NCBI GenBank assembly: GCA_964500205.1
Contig: CAZCNS010000007.1
Coordinates: 124,001 to 188,000, forward strand
DNA from: UBA10329 sp964500205
Lineage (GTDB): Bacteria > Bacteroidota > Bacteroidia > UBA10329
Reading direction: 5' to 3'
DNA: 64,000 bases
How positions within the stretch are numbered: position 1 is the stretch's first letter; each line of letters opens with the position of its first letter. The notes below the pieces were generated by a model, which saw only the letters and a program-made list of their open reading frames with translations, searched no databases and was not told where the DNA came from. The position numbers and the translations under genes were made by a program. Below, one piece after another: positions 41,927 to 50,902 of this stretch.

Positions 41927-43993
41927 TCAAACAGTAAAGAGCATCAGCGTCACATCATCCACCTGCTCTTCAGTTGCTTGCCAGCTATCTAAAGTGGTGT
42001 GAAGTAGCTCTGCGTTTGCGTGCTGGACCGAGGAGATAATAGCTGACCGTAGTCTCCTGCTACCGAACTTTTTGCTCTCAGTCCCTCCGAACTGATCCGC
42101 ATAACCATCAGACATCATAACGAGCACGTCACCGGAATGAAGCACAACAGTATGGTCGGTGAATCTCTTGCCCGTGACATGCCCACCGATGGAGGCTCTG
42201 TCAGCCTTCCATTCGATGAGCTGAAGGTCATTAATCCTTTCGCGCACATTCACTGCGTGAGTGTCCGTATGCTTAGTCACCTGCCAAAGAGGATTATTGG
42301 CCCCTGCGAATGTCAACGTCTGCTTATCGGGTGCGATAACGCAAAGGCTGATGTCCATGCCGTCTCGCACTTCAGCCGCGCTGTTGCTGAAAGCCTCTTC
42401 AAAATGCCCCATAAGGTTGTCCAGGATCGCGGCTGGTGATTTCAGCCGTTGTTCCAGCACCGCACGGTTCAGTCCATGAATCCCTATCATGCTTACCATT
42501 GCCCCGGGAACGCCATGTCCCGTGCAGTCTGCTACTGCCACGAACACATGGCCGTCCACATTCTCAAGCCAGTAGAAGTCTCCTGATACGATGTCCTTGG
42601 GACGATACAGGACGTGCCACCAGCTCAGATTGCGGTCAAAGGAAGCAGCCTTGGGTAGCCGGGCCTGCTGAAGGTGACGCGCATACTCGATGCTGTCGGT
42701 AATCTCCTTGTTCTTCACCGCAATCTCTTCTTTCTGATTGGTTATCTCTTCATTCTTTGTTTGAAGAAGTTCATTGGCCCGCTGTTTTTTCCGGTAGTTG
42801 TTGAACTGCACGAAGAACAGCACAATGGCCATCAGTCCGAGTAAGCCTGACATGTTGCGCAGTTGGTGCTGACGGTTGATCTCACTCTCAGCAAGTGCCC
42901 TTTCGTGCTCACGCTCCAATTCTGCTCTGGAGCGTTCGCGGTCATAGCGAAAACGCTGCTCCATGAGAGCGGCCTTACGCTCGGGGTCGATGGTGCTGAG
43001 GCTGTCCATAATTTCAGCATAATGACGCAGATGATAGTTGGATGCTCTGTGGTCGCCCGTCTGAGTGTAGGCATCCGCAAGGCACTTGTGTGCCGAGAGC
43101 AGGTAGGGTATGTTGCGAGATTGCTGTGCAAAGCGGTAAGACATGCCACACATGTCCAATGCTTTTGCAGTATTACCTTTTGACAATCCTGATTGGCCGA
43201 TGCTGCCCGTTACCATCGCGAGGCCCAATGGGTCATTGAGTTCAAGGTAGATGTCATGGGCAATCGCGTAAACGGAATCAGCCGCTCTTCGGTCACCGAT
43301 TTGCAGAAAATAGAGTGTTCCGATGTTATTGAGTGCAAGGGCCAGTCCACGTTTGTCATTATTGAGTTCTCGCACGTGCAGGGTCCTGCGCCAGAAGTTC
43401 CACGCTTTTTCAACATCGCCCTGCTTGCTGTAGATCATCGCGATATTGTTCAGCGTGTTGCCGAGCACCATCATGTCCCCGTTATCACCCAGTAGCTCAA
43501 GGCATCTGCCGTAATAGTGGATTGCACGTTCAAAGTCGCCCTGCGCCTCGTGTATCGTACCGATGTTGCCGAGAATACGAGTGAGAAGCGATGTGTCCGC
43601 TATGCTTTCGGCCACTTCAAGAGCCCGTAAAGTGTGTTCCATGGAGCCTTCGGGGTCGCCCATTTTGCGCAGCACCAGCCCTATATTGTTCAGGGAATGA
43701 CCGATGCCGACCTCCCAACCGAATCCTTCACGCAGCCCCAGCGCAATGGCATGCTGGGAGTAGGCTGCAGCGTATTCACCTTTGTTCATGAGTGCGATGC
43801 CGATGACCTCGTGGGCATTGCTTCGCAACCTGTTGTCGTGCGAAGCCGACTCCGCTATGGACATCGCGATGACGATGGCCGAGTCGGGCCGGTCGTACTG
43901 CAGGGCGATGGCATCACCGAGCGTCTGTGCTTGCCCCATGCATGGCAGCAGGGTCAGGAGAAACAATCCAAGGCGTGCGAGACCTGTTCCCAT
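41927..43993 (-). CDS. TPR-domain SpoIIE/PP2C-type serine phosphatase
   Basis: A 688-aa membrane protein. It has a signal peptide or anchor (LGLFLLTLLPCMGQAQ), then about six TPR motifs (residues 35-330), a coiled coil rich in Glu/Arg, one transmembrane helix (about 388-405) and a second coiled coil. A C-terminal SpoIIE-type phosphatase domain carries GDFYWLENV, VAVADCTGHGVPGAMVSMIG and VLMMSDGYADQ. It would sense in the periplasm through the TPRs and dephosphorylate an anti-anti-sigma-type protein or other target in the cytoplasm. No STAS or anti-sigma gene is adjacent. The start is the ATG at 43993, because the earlier in-frame Met lies inside the upstream gene's terminator. Confidence 0.88.
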   Translation of the reverse strand: MGTGLARLGLFLLTLLPCMGQAQTLGDAIALQYDRPDSAIVIAMSIAESASHDNRLRSNAHEVIGIALMNKGEYAAAYSQHAIALGLREGFGWEVGIGHSLNNIGLVLRKMGDPEGSMEHTLRALEVAESIADTSLLTRILGNIGTIHEAQGDFERAIHYYGRCLELLGDNGDMMVLGNTLNNIAMIYSKQGDVEKAWNFWRRTLHVRELNNDKRGLALALNNIGTLYFLQIGDRRAADSVYAIAHDIYLELNDPLGLAMVTGSIGQSGLSKGNTAKALDMCGMSYRFAQQSRNIPYLLSAHKCLADAYTQTGDHRASNYHLRHYAEIMDSLSTIDPERKAALMEQRFRYDRERSRAELEREHERALAESEINRQHQLRNMSGLLGLMAIVLFFVQFNNYRKKQRANELLQTKNEEITNQKEEIAVKNKEITDSIEYARHLQQARLPKAASFDRNLSWWHVLYRPKDIVSGDFYWLENVDGHVFVAVADCTGHGVPGAMVSMIGIHGLNRAVLEQRLKSPAAILDNLMGHFEEAFSNSAAEVRDGMDISLCVIAPDKQTLTFAGANNPLWQVTKHTDTHAVNVRERINDLQLIEWKADRASIGGHVTGKRFTDHTVVLHSGDVLVMMSDGYADQFGGTESKKFGSRRLRSAIISSVQHANAELLHTTLDSWQATEEQVDDVTLMLFTV

Positions 43994-44007
43994 GTATTTC
44001 TTGAAGC

Positions 44008-44040
44008 AAAAAAGGCCGATGCAAACTACGCATCGGCCTT
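44008..44040 (-). terminator. Terminator of the chalcone isomerase-like gene
   Basis: AAGGCCGATGC (44012-44022) pairs perfectly with GCATCGGCCTT (44030-44040), followed on the minus strand by TTTTTTGC. It lies only 14 nt before the phosphatase start codon. Confidence 0.85.
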
Positions 44041-44064
44041 GAATAAATGCCATGTCAACACGAA

Positions 44065-44625
44065 TCAGCTTCCGAGCAGCCCGTTTTTGAGATCCGCGTC
44101 AACGGGGTCGCTGCCAAGCCAGATTCCGAAAAGTGCCTTCTTGAAATCCTGCCCATCAATTGTAGTAAGCAGTTTACCATTCTTGTAAGTTTCCACGCCT
44201 TTGCCCGGCACGTAGAACAGTTCAAAGACATTGCCTTCTACTATTGGGTCCTTCTTGAAGGTTGATATGAACTTGTCTATTTTCGATTTGAGCGGTGCGG
44301 TCTTACCGCCCGTGGACTTCTCGAAACCCTCTATAATAGCCTCACTCATATTGTCGCTGCTTACCATGCTTGAGGTTATCTGGAGGCGGATGCCGATTGG
44401 CGCGTCCGCTGAGGCGAGTGCGCCACCGTCTGTGCTCTTGGATGGAGTGTAGAGACCAGCGGTGTAAAGTTTGAAAAATACTTTCTTCCTGATGCCCGCG
44501 CCATTGAGGCTGAGACTGCTCTCGCCCACTTTCACTGTTGCGGGGAGGGTTACACCGTTGAGGGTCACCTGCCCGAAGGAGGTGAGGGTGGCAACAGTGA
44601 GAAGAAGTGTAAGGATGTTTCTCAT
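44065..44625 (-). CDS. Chalcone isomerase-fold exported protein
   Basis: A 186-aa secreted protein of the chalcone isomerase-like family. It has a signal peptide (RNILTLLLTVATLTSFGQ) and the family pattern LNGVTLPATVKVGESSLSLNGAGIRKKVFFKLYTAGLY and FKKALFGIWLGSDPVDADLKNGLLG. Bacterial members are not true chalcone isomerases; several bind fatty acids or hydrophobic ligands. It has its own terminator and is probably transcribed alone or with the small upstream gene 55 nt away. Function unknown. Confidence 0.85.
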   Translation of the reverse strand: MRNILTLLLTVATLTSFGQVTLNGVTLPATVKVGESSLSLNGAGIRKKVFFKLYTAGLYTPSKSTDGGALASADAPIGIRLQITSSMVSSDNMSEAIIEGFEKSTGGKTAPLKSKIDKFISTFKKDPIVEGNVFELFYVPGKGVETYKNGKLLTTIDGQDFKKALFGIWLGSDPVDADLKNGLLGS

Positions 44626-44680
44626 GATGAGGTATTTGGTTACGGTTTACTGTTGGTTAGAAAAGTAATAGCCTGCTTCT

Positions 44681-44965
44681 TCAATCTTCGTACCAGTCTC
44701 TGGCTTTGGACAGATCTACTTTGTAGAACATATTGGGTTGACTCCAAATGATGAAGTAACCGAAGTTATCTTTCATACCGAGACCCACTGCACCCCGCAG
44801 ACCTTCATCCCATGCAGCACGGTCGGCCTTGGGGTCCCACTCTTCCGCCTGAACGGGGGCGACCCATTTCACACTGGCGATCAATACCGATGCGCTAAGT
44901 AGTAGCGCAGAACATCCGAGTGAAAAAGCCAGGATGCGTTGGCCCCATTTGTCGTTGAAAATCAT
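44681..44965 (-). CDS. Small membrane or secreted protein of unknown function
   Basis: I do not recognise this 94-aa protein. A single hydrophobic stretch (about residues 11-30, ILAFSLGCSALLLSASVLIASV) could be a signal peptide or anchor. The rest is Trp- and Asp-rich (EEWDPKADRAAWDEGLRG, YFIIWSQPNMFYKVD) with an acidic C-terminus. It lies 55 nt upstream of the chalcone isomerase-like gene on the same strand. Confidence 0.55.
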   Translation of the reverse strand: MIFNDKWGQRILAFSLGCSALLLSASVLIASVKWVAPVQAEEWDPKADRAAWDEGLRGAVGLGMKDNFGYFIIWSQPNMFYKVDLSKARDWYED

Positions 44966-45097
44966 GTACTCAAGTTTAGTTCAAGTGTAAAGGTATGAAG
45001 TAGAGGTCTCTTGGTCAGTCCACATTTTCATGGCAGGAAAATCTCCATGGTTTTAGAAGCGTTAAGTTTGTGGCTTACAAAGCAAATTTAACAGCAC

Positions 45098-46777
45098 ATG
45101 CGAAGCTTTATCTTCCCATTGTTCTTGTGGGCCACCATTCATTCTGTCAATGCGCAAGAACTTGTCCGAGGGCCGTATCTTCAGTTCCCGACCCATGACG
45201 GTATGAAGGTGATGTGGCGGACGAATGAACCCGCATCCAGCAGGGTGTATTATGGTACCTCGCTCGACAACCTCATGGACAGTTTCGTGGAAGTAGCCGA
45301 TGAGGTCACTGACCACAAGGTTCATCTCACCGGTCTTGCCCCTTTGACAGAGTATTACTACGCGGTGGCAGTTGGTGAGACTGTCCTCAGTGGAGGTGAT
45401 GAATCGCACCGTTTCCGCACTTGGCCGCTCCCCGGAGCAGATGTGCCTGTGTCAGTGTGGGCTATCGGAGATTTCGGCAAGGGTAACTCCAAGCAGCGCG
45501 ATGTCATGAATTCTTTCAAGCAGTTTGCGGGTGATGAAATGACAGACGTCTGGCTCTGGCTCGGTGACAATGTATATGATGATGGTTTCGACCAAGAGTA
45601 TCAGGACAAGGTCTTCAACCCGGAGTGGGGAATGACCGACCTAATGGCGCGCTTGCCATTTATGGCCACCCCTGGTAACCATGATTATCTGTCCATATCA
45701 CCGCCCACCGTGAGTCAAAGCCCCCTCGACAATGAGGGTGCCTACTTCGACATTATTGATGTGTACACCAATGCCGAGATGGGAGGTGCTCCGTCAGGCA
45801 ATGAGTTGTATTATTCGTTTGATTACGGTAACGTTCACTTCGTTAATCTCAATTCGGAGATAGGCTCTGTTTTGAGCGGTTCCAACGACTGGACAGGAGC
45901 CAACCCTTTCAGCAACTTTAACGGGTCGCCAATGACCGAGTGGCTGCATGCTGATCTCCAGGCAAATGACAAACCTTGGGTCATTGCATATTTCCATCAG
46001 CCACCACATTCCGAGGGATCGCACTCGTCAGCTGACCTTTGGGAGAGGTACATGACCGCTATGCGGAGAAATTTCTGTCCTATACTGGAGCAGTACGGTG
46101 TGGATGTTATCATCAATGGCCACAGTCATGTCTATGAGCGTTCGTACCTGCTCAACGGTTACTTCGGTACCCCGGGCCAGTTCGATGCTGCCCAGCACGT
46201 GGTTGACGGGGGCAGTGGCAGTCTTGAGGATGGCGTGCCCTATATGAAGTACACTACGGGCTCGGATGTCAACAAGGGCACTTTGTATGTGGTGCAAGGC
46301 AACAGCGGCAGTAGCACTACAGATCCCGCACTTACTCACCCCGCCATGTACAGTACGCACGGTTGCAGTGACTGTGTGGGGTCAACTCTTTTCTATATTT
46401 ATGGGGACACGTTAAAAGGAAAGTACCTGACAAGCGGAGGAGAGATACTTGATGAGTATGCCATCGTCAAGAAGGAGGCTCCCTCTGGCGTGCCATCCGT
46501 AGGAGGCAAGGCGGTGCATACGATCGAGATTTATCCCAACCCTGCTAATGGAACAGCCACGGTGCGTTTCGACCTGAGTGCAGAGACGGATGCTGTCGTT
46601 GAGCTGGTGGCTGTCACAGGTCAGGTTGTGCATACACTGCATAAGGGCCGACTTGGGCAGGGCTCGCACCGCTTTCAAGTTGATGCCGATTCGCTAGGAT
46701 TGGTTGCGGGTACCTATCTTGTCCGACTCACCTCGGGGATAGGGCATACGGTGGCTCGCCTGCTAAAGGTGCAGTGA
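45098..46777 (+). CDS. Purple acid phosphatase-type metallophosphoesterase with T9SS type A signal
   Basis: A 559-aa secreted enzyme. It has a signal peptide (RSFIFPLFLWATIHSVNAQ), an N-terminal fibronectin-like domain (VRGPYLQFPTHDGMKVMWRT), and a calcineurin-like phosphoesterase domain. The metal-binding motifs are intact: GDFGKG, GDNVYDDG, PGNHDY, and GHSHVYER near residue 340. The C-terminus is a type A sorting domain (IEIYPNPANGTATVRF, TYLVRLTSG, RLLKVQ), so it should be exported by T9SS and act on the surface or outside, probably hydrolysing phosphate esters. It ends 7 nt before the TlpA-like gene. Confidence 0.92.
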   Translation: MRSFIFPLFLWATIHSVNAQELVRGPYLQFPTHDGMKVMWRTNEPASSRVYYGTSLDNLMDSFVEVADEVTDHKVHLTGLAPLTEYYYAVAVGETVLSGGDESHRFRTWPLPGADVPVSVWAIGDFGKGNSKQRDVMNSFKQFAGDEMTDVWLWLGDNVYDDGFDQEYQDKVFNPEWGMTDLMARLPFMATPGNHDYLSISPPTVSQSPLDNEGAYFDIIDVYTNAEMGGAPSGNELYYSFDYGNVHFVNLNSEIGSVLSGSNDWTGANPFSNFNGSPMTEWLHADLQANDKPWVIAYFHQPPHSEGSHSSADLWERYMTAMRRNFCPILEQYGVDVIINGHSHVYERSYLLNGYFGTPGQFDAAQHVVDGGSGSLEDGVPYMKYTTGSDVNKGTLYVVQGNSGSSTTDPALTHPAMYSTHGCSDCVGSTLFYIYGDTLKGKYLTSGGEILDEYAIVKKEAPSGVPSVGGKAVHTIEIYPNPANGTATVRFDLSAETDAVVELVAVTGQVVHTLHKGRLGQGSHRFQVDADSLGLVAGTYLVRLTSGIGHTVARLLKVQ

Positions 46778-46784
46778 TCCTACA

Positions 46785-48221
46785 ATGTCAAGACTGCTTC
46801 TTTCCGTCCTCCTTCTCCTTTTTTCTTTTGGAGAAAGCAAGGCACAGCCTCGCCTGTCAGGATCGCTGACCGGTCTTGCTGACGAGCCGCTGCTCATCAC
46901 CATGCCAGCTGATGCATCGGGTGCGAGACAGCAGTCAAAGGTGGATGTCAGGGGCGGAGCATTCTCCACGGACCTTTCAATGGGTAAAGGCGATTGGGTG
47001 ACCCTCACGTACAAGGACAAGGACCGCGATTTCTTCCTCTCACCAAAGGCGGGCGACCTCAGCATCGGGTTCGATGCTGATTTCCTTGATGGCGAGGTCT
47101 CGATAGAGGGGGCAGGTGCTTCCGCGCACGGGTTGATGGAGGAGATGCGGGTAGAGTTCGGCAACAAGCTCGCTCTCGGCTGGCTTGACGGACAGGCTGA
47201 GGATGCCACGAGCATCGATGCCATGGAGATGGAGGTATTCCGCATGCGGACGAAGGTCATCGCGAAGTTGCGGGAGGCTGCCGTGGCAGAGCCTTTCAAG
47301 GAAGAGGTGAAACAGATGATGGCAGATTGGTACCATCTGTCGCTGTTTAGATTTTCATCTGTGAAGTCGAAGGGCAGTACCATGCCGAAGGCCACTGAGA
47401 TTCCCAAGGTGCTACTGGAGGGGCTGGATTGGGCCATGTTCGACCGCAGTGGTACCTCAGGTGGCCTTTTCTATCAGGAACTGCTGGTCGAGTTCGCTCG
47501 CTACAGCGCATTGGAGCAGTTCGATTTCATGAAGTTCAAGAACGGTGACGCGGAAATACTTGCTGCGTGGGGGCTTGTGCGTGAGAAATTGCCGCCTACC
47601 GTTCAGGCGGTCTATCTCGCAACCGTCATCCGGAAAGATGGTGCCAGATTCAGCAACAAATTGCTGGAAAGGTTGGTGGGCCTGCTGAAAGGGCTTCCCG
47701 ATGGGGATTCACTTGCAATAGGCCTTGAACCTGTGATAACGGGATTTGCAGCTGCTAAAGTGGAGGCGAACCCGGTCGATGACAAGGTTGAGTCCGCAGG
47801 GAAGGGGTCTGAGTACCTCGGTTTGGATGGAAAGAAATTCACGGTCTCAGACCTCAAGGGCAAGGTGGTGTATCTCGATGTTTGGGCGAGCTGGTGTGGC
47901 CCGTGCCGACAGCAGTTCCCCTTTGCCAAGGCACTGAAGGACCAGTTCTCGAAGAAAGAACTGAAGGACATCGTTTTCCTTTACATCAGCATAGACAATA
48001 CCGATGAGACTTGGCGCAAAGCCATCGATCAGTTAGGCATTGAAGGGATGCACGGATTCTCCCCTGGCGGGTGGTCCGCACCCATCACAAAGGAATACGG
48101 CATCAGCAGCATCCCGCGCTATATCCTCATTGACAGGTCAGGAAAAGTGGCCGATGCGAATGCGCCACGTCCCAGCGACCCGTCACTACCAGACAGATTG
48201 CGCGAGCTGCGGGCTAATTGA
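46785..48221 (+). CDS. TlpA/ResA-type thioredoxin-fold exported protein
   Basis: A 478-aa exported protein with a signal peptide (LLLSVLLLLFSFGESKAQ) and an N-terminal DUF4369-like beta domain. A helical middle region follows, then a C-terminal thioredoxin-like domain with the redox motif WASWCGPCRQQF and the cis-proline segment ISSIPRYILIDRSG. It would reduce or isomerise disulfides in the periplasm, as TlpA-like proteins do. It begins 7 nt after the phosphatase gene and converges on the next gene with 2 nt between stops. Confidence 0.9.
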   Translation: MSRLLLSVLLLLFSFGESKAQPRLSGSLTGLADEPLLITMPADASGARQQSKVDVRGGAFSTDLSMGKGDWVTLTYKDKDRDFFLSPKAGDLSIGFDADFLDGEVSIEGAGASAHGLMEEMRVEFGNKLALGWLDGQAEDATSIDAMEMEVFRMRTKVIAKLREAAVAEPFKEEVKQMMADWYHLSLFRFSSVKSKGSTMPKATEIPKVLLEGLDWAMFDRSGTSGGLFYQELLVEFARYSALEQFDFMKFKNGDAEILAAWGLVREKLPPTVQAVYLATVIRKDGARFSNKLLERLVGLLKGLPDGDSLAIGLEPVITGFAAAKVEANPVDDKVESAGKGSEYLGLDGKKFTVSDLKGKVVYLDVWASWCGPCRQQFPFAKALKDQFSKKELKDIVFLYISIDNTDETWRKAIDQLGIEGMHGFSPGGWSAPITKEYGISSIPRYILIDRSGKVADANAPRPSDPSLPDRLRELRAN

Positions 48222-48223
48222 CC

Positions 48224-48901
48224 TTAATCGGTTGTCTCACCTTGACGCTCGCGATAGGAGTGACCGTGAGTACCTTTCATCCGTTGAGCCTTGTCCTTGC
48301 GCTCCACCAACGGAACGAAATTCTCCCGTAGGGCCACACGGTCGTTAATGTTGAATTTAAACGTGTTCCAGTATTTGGTGGCCACGGTCTCAATCTTCGC
48401 AGGTATGAAATCAACGGCCAGTTTGTCGCGGTTGGTAAGGAAGGCGATCATACCTGATTGGAACGGGTCGGTCGCCACGGCCACTTTTTCAAAACCCATT
48501 CTGCGCGACAGTGCAAGGCCATAGAAAAGATTCTCGGTGCTGTGCTCTGCGCTGTCCTCTACAAAGATGTGTTCTTCAGGAATGCCCATTTGCTTGGCGA
48601 ACTCAGCCATAATGCGCCCTTCCACGTAGGGCGTGTGTACCGCTGACCCGCTGAAGATGATGTTTTTGGCGATGCCTTTCTGATAAAGGTGATATGCCCA
48701 GAAAATGCGCACTTTGTAGATGATGTTGAGGTCAGGCCTGCGCTCGTAGGGGAAGCCGGGCACTATGATGGCATCGTATGGGGCCCGCTTCTTGGCACGT
48801 TGGTAGGTGATGTCTGTGAAGACTCCACAACTTTGGAGCAATGGCAGCATGCCCATCACTAGAACTTTAATGATGTGTGAGGACAGCCTGGTGTATCGCA
48901 T
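48224..48901 (-). CDS. YdcF/SanA family (DUF218) protein
   Basis: A 225-aa DUF218 protein. The N-terminus is hydrophobic and ends in a lipobox-like LLQSCGVF, so it may be a lipoprotein. The family core is visible as YDAIIVPGFPYE, NIIFSGSAVHTPYVEGRIMAEFAKQMGIP and VEDSAEHSTENLFYGL. Relatives such as ElyC and SanA act in envelope or vancomycin-related stress through unknown mechanisms. It follows the DUF1295 gene by 9 nt on the same strand, so the two are an operon. Confidence 0.85.
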   Translation of the reverse strand: MRYTRLSSHIIKVLVMGMLPLLQSCGVFTDITYQRAKKRAPYDAIIVPGFPYERRPDLNIIYKVRIFWAYHLYQKGIAKNIIFSGSAVHTPYVEGRIMAEFAKQMGIPEEHIFVEDSAEHSTENLFYGLALSRRMGFEKVAVATDPFQSGMIAFLTNRDKLAVDFIPAKIETVATKYWNTFKFNINDRVALRENFVPLVERKDKAQRMKGTHGHSYRERQGETTD

Positions 48902-48910
48902 GTTGCAAAG

Positions 48911-49792
48911 CTACTTCTGTGCACTTGGCTTGGGGAAGGGGAGTAGTGCGTTAGATTCTTTTATATGCTGCACGAATTCCGGTCTGCGCGATGCCGATCG
49001 CCTGTCCATCATCGGAATGCTTACGAAAATGAACATGATGTTGATGGAAATGGCACCAATACCTGTCCACCAGAGGCCGGGGTCAATGCCGATGGTAACC
49101 AGCCACACGCCCCACCAGGTCAGTATCTCGCCCAGATAGTTGGGGTGACGGCTGTGCTTCCACAGCCCTTGATTCATGATTCTACCTTTGTTCAATGAGT
49201 TACTCCGGAATGTGCGCATCTGTGCATCGGCCTCGTAGGCCAGCCAGATTGCAAACAGGGTCACCCATATCCCGATGATGCTCAGAAGCCCGACCTCACC
49301 ACCTATTCTCATTCCCAGGAAAACAGGCAGACAGGCCAAATACACTTGAACGGTGGGGAAGAGGTGGATACCGAAAAGGCTAACGGCCCAGTAGCGTTTC
49401 GGGAATTTATGGCGGAATTCCACATACCGCCAGTCCTCATGGTGCAGTCCTGGCCAGTCGAGGTAGAAGTTCACGGTGAGTCGCAACGCGTACAGTAACA
49501 TGAGCACCAACAAGGCCATGACCCCCGTGCTTCCCGCACCGAATAGCAATGCACCTCCGATGGCGATCACTGCAGGTTTAACGCTCCAGTAGGGGTCGTA
49601 CATGCTGGAGTTGTTGAATGTCACGGATGTTCCGAAGATGAACAGCGTGGCAGCAAGATCGGCCACTGCGAGCCTTGGAAGGTCCGATAGGGCTGGGGTG
49701 AGATGCCATGTCAACACTGCCACTATAATGGCAAGCAGATAGGCCACGACTGAGATGAGGATGCTGCGTAATCTTGATGAGTTGGATGCCAT
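48911..49792 (-). CDS. DUF1295 steroid reductase/ICMT-like membrane protein
   Basis: A 293-aa integral membrane protein with about seven hydrophobic helices. The C-terminal motif GLWKHSRHPNYLGEILTWWG is characteristic of the DUF1295 family, related to steroid 5-alpha-reductases and isoprenylcysteine methyltransferases. It probably reduces or methylates a lipid, with unknown substrate. It lies 9 nt upstream of the DUF218 gene. The adjacent fic gene is divergent. Confidence 0.85.
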   Translation of the reverse strand: MASNSSRLRSILISVVAYLLAIIVAVLTWHLTPALSDLPRLAVADLAATLFIFGTSVTFNNSSMYDPYWSVKPAVIAIGGALLFGAGSTGVMALLVLMLLYALRLTVNFYLDWPGLHHEDWRYVEFRHKFPKRYWAVSLFGIHLFPTVQVYLACLPVFLGMRIGGEVGLLSIIGIWVTLFAIWLAYEADAQMRTFRSNSLNKGRIMNQGLWKHSRHPNYLGEILTWWGVWLVTIGIDPGLWWTGIGAISINIMFIFVSIPMMDRRSASRRPEFVQHIKESNALLPFPKPSAQK

Positions 49793-49860
49793 TCGGTCAA
49801 CTTTGAGTGCAAAGGAACAGCTTGCATCAGGAGGTGATATTGCTGTTTATCATGAATTTA

Positions 49861-49933
49861 AATATCGGATAGAAGTACAATGGATAAAAACGATATTTGT
49901 GGAGTGATGTGGGAATTGAATCTATCCGATATT
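49861..49933. promoter_or_regulatory. 13-bp inverted repeat flanking the fic start codon
   Basis: AATATCGGATAGA (49861-49873) and its exact complement TCTATCCGATATT (49921-49933) lie on either side of the ATG at 49880. They could be paired operator sites for autoregulation or the stem of an mRNA hairpin whose loop holds the start codon. Confidence 0.6.
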
Positions 49934-50860
49934 AAGGAGCTCCGGCCCAACCTTGACAGGGTCATGGAGAAGAAGCGAAAGCTTGATGAGATGCGGCCGC
50001 TGCCCACTGCCGCGCTGGACAGGCTACGCGAGGCGCTCAACATCGAGTGGACTTACAACTCTAACAGTATCGAAGGGAACACCCTTTCACTGAACGAGAC
50101 GCGTGTGGTGCTGGAGGACGGAATGACCGTGAAGGGCAAGTCTATGCGGGAGCATCTGGAGGTGACCAACCACCATGACGCCATCGAGCACCTTGAAAGG
50201 CTTGTGCGAAGTGATTCACCGCTGCTGGAGGGCGAGATCCTCGACCTTCATGAGCTGGTGATGTTGCGTATAGAAAAGGAGTTTGCGGGGCGGCTGCGCA
50301 ATGCAGGCGTCCGTATTGTCGGAGCCAATTTCACTCCTCCGAATGCTTTGAAGGTGGCTCCGCTGCTTACCGAGCTTATTGATTTCGTTAACACGAATCC
50401 CAATGGGCTTGACCCGTTAGTTCTGGCTACGGTGTTTCATCACCGGTTCGTCTGGATTCACCCGTTCTTCGATGGCAATGGCCGCACTGTGCGCTTGGTT
50501 ATGAATCTGATGCTGATGCGAAAGGGTTTTCCGCCTGCCATCATCCTGCGTAACGATCGCAAGAAATACTACGATGCGCTCAACAGGGCCAACAGTGGCT
50601 CGTATGCGCGGCTGGTGCTGCTTGTGGCGCAGGCCTTGGAGCGTTCGCTGGATATCTATCTGAGCCTTTATCCTGAAAGTGAGGAGTATCGGCCTATATC
50701 GAGCATTGTTTCTGAACCGTCCGTGGGGTATGGTCAGGAGTATGTGAGTCTATTGGCGAGGCAGGGCAAGATAGATGCGTACAAGGAGGGCCGCAACTGG
50801 TACACCACCGAGTCGGCCATCGCGGAATACGTGACCAACCGCAAGCGGAAGCGTGCCTGA
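49880..50860 (+). CDS. Fic family protein (class II)
   Basis: A 326-aa Fic protein, a family that transfers AMP or other nucleotide moieties to target proteins. The catalytic motif HPFFDGNGRT is intact (His194), and the N-terminal inhibitory helix motif SNSIEGN (61-67, Glu65) classes it as self-inhibited. The C-terminus (SSIVSEPSVGYGQEYVSLLARQGKIDAYKEGRNWYTTESAI) resembles a winged helix, as in Fic proteins that bind DNA. No antitoxin gene is adjacent, and the inverted repeat around its start suggests self-regulation. The target protein is unknown. Confidence 0.9.
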   Translation: MDKNDICGVMWELNLSDIKELRPNLDRVMEKKRKLDEMRPLPTAALDRLREALNIEWTYNSNSIEGNTLSLNETRVVLEDGMTVKGKSMREHLEVTNHHDAIEHLERLVRSDSPLLEGEILDLHELVMLRIEKEFAGRLRNAGVRIVGANFTPPNALKVAPLLTELIDFVNTNPNGLDPLVLATVFHHRFVWIHPFFDGNGRTVRLVMNLMLMRKGFPPAIILRNDRKKYYDALNRANSGSYARLVLLVAQALERSLDIYLSLYPESEEYRPISSIVSEPSVGYGQEYVSLLARQGKIDAYKEGRNWYTTESAIAEYVTNRKRKRA

Positions 50861-50890
50861 TGGGGTGCTGTCGCGGGCAGGCAGCAGCCC

Positions 50891-50898
50891 TACTTTTG
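50891..50898 (+). promoter_or_regulatory. -7 element abutting rlmD
   Basis: TACTTTTG ends 4 nt before the ATG of rlmD, so transcripts from it would be leaderless. No -33 TTG was found at 19-20 nt. Confidence 0.5.
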
Positions 50899-50902
50899 CC
50901 GC

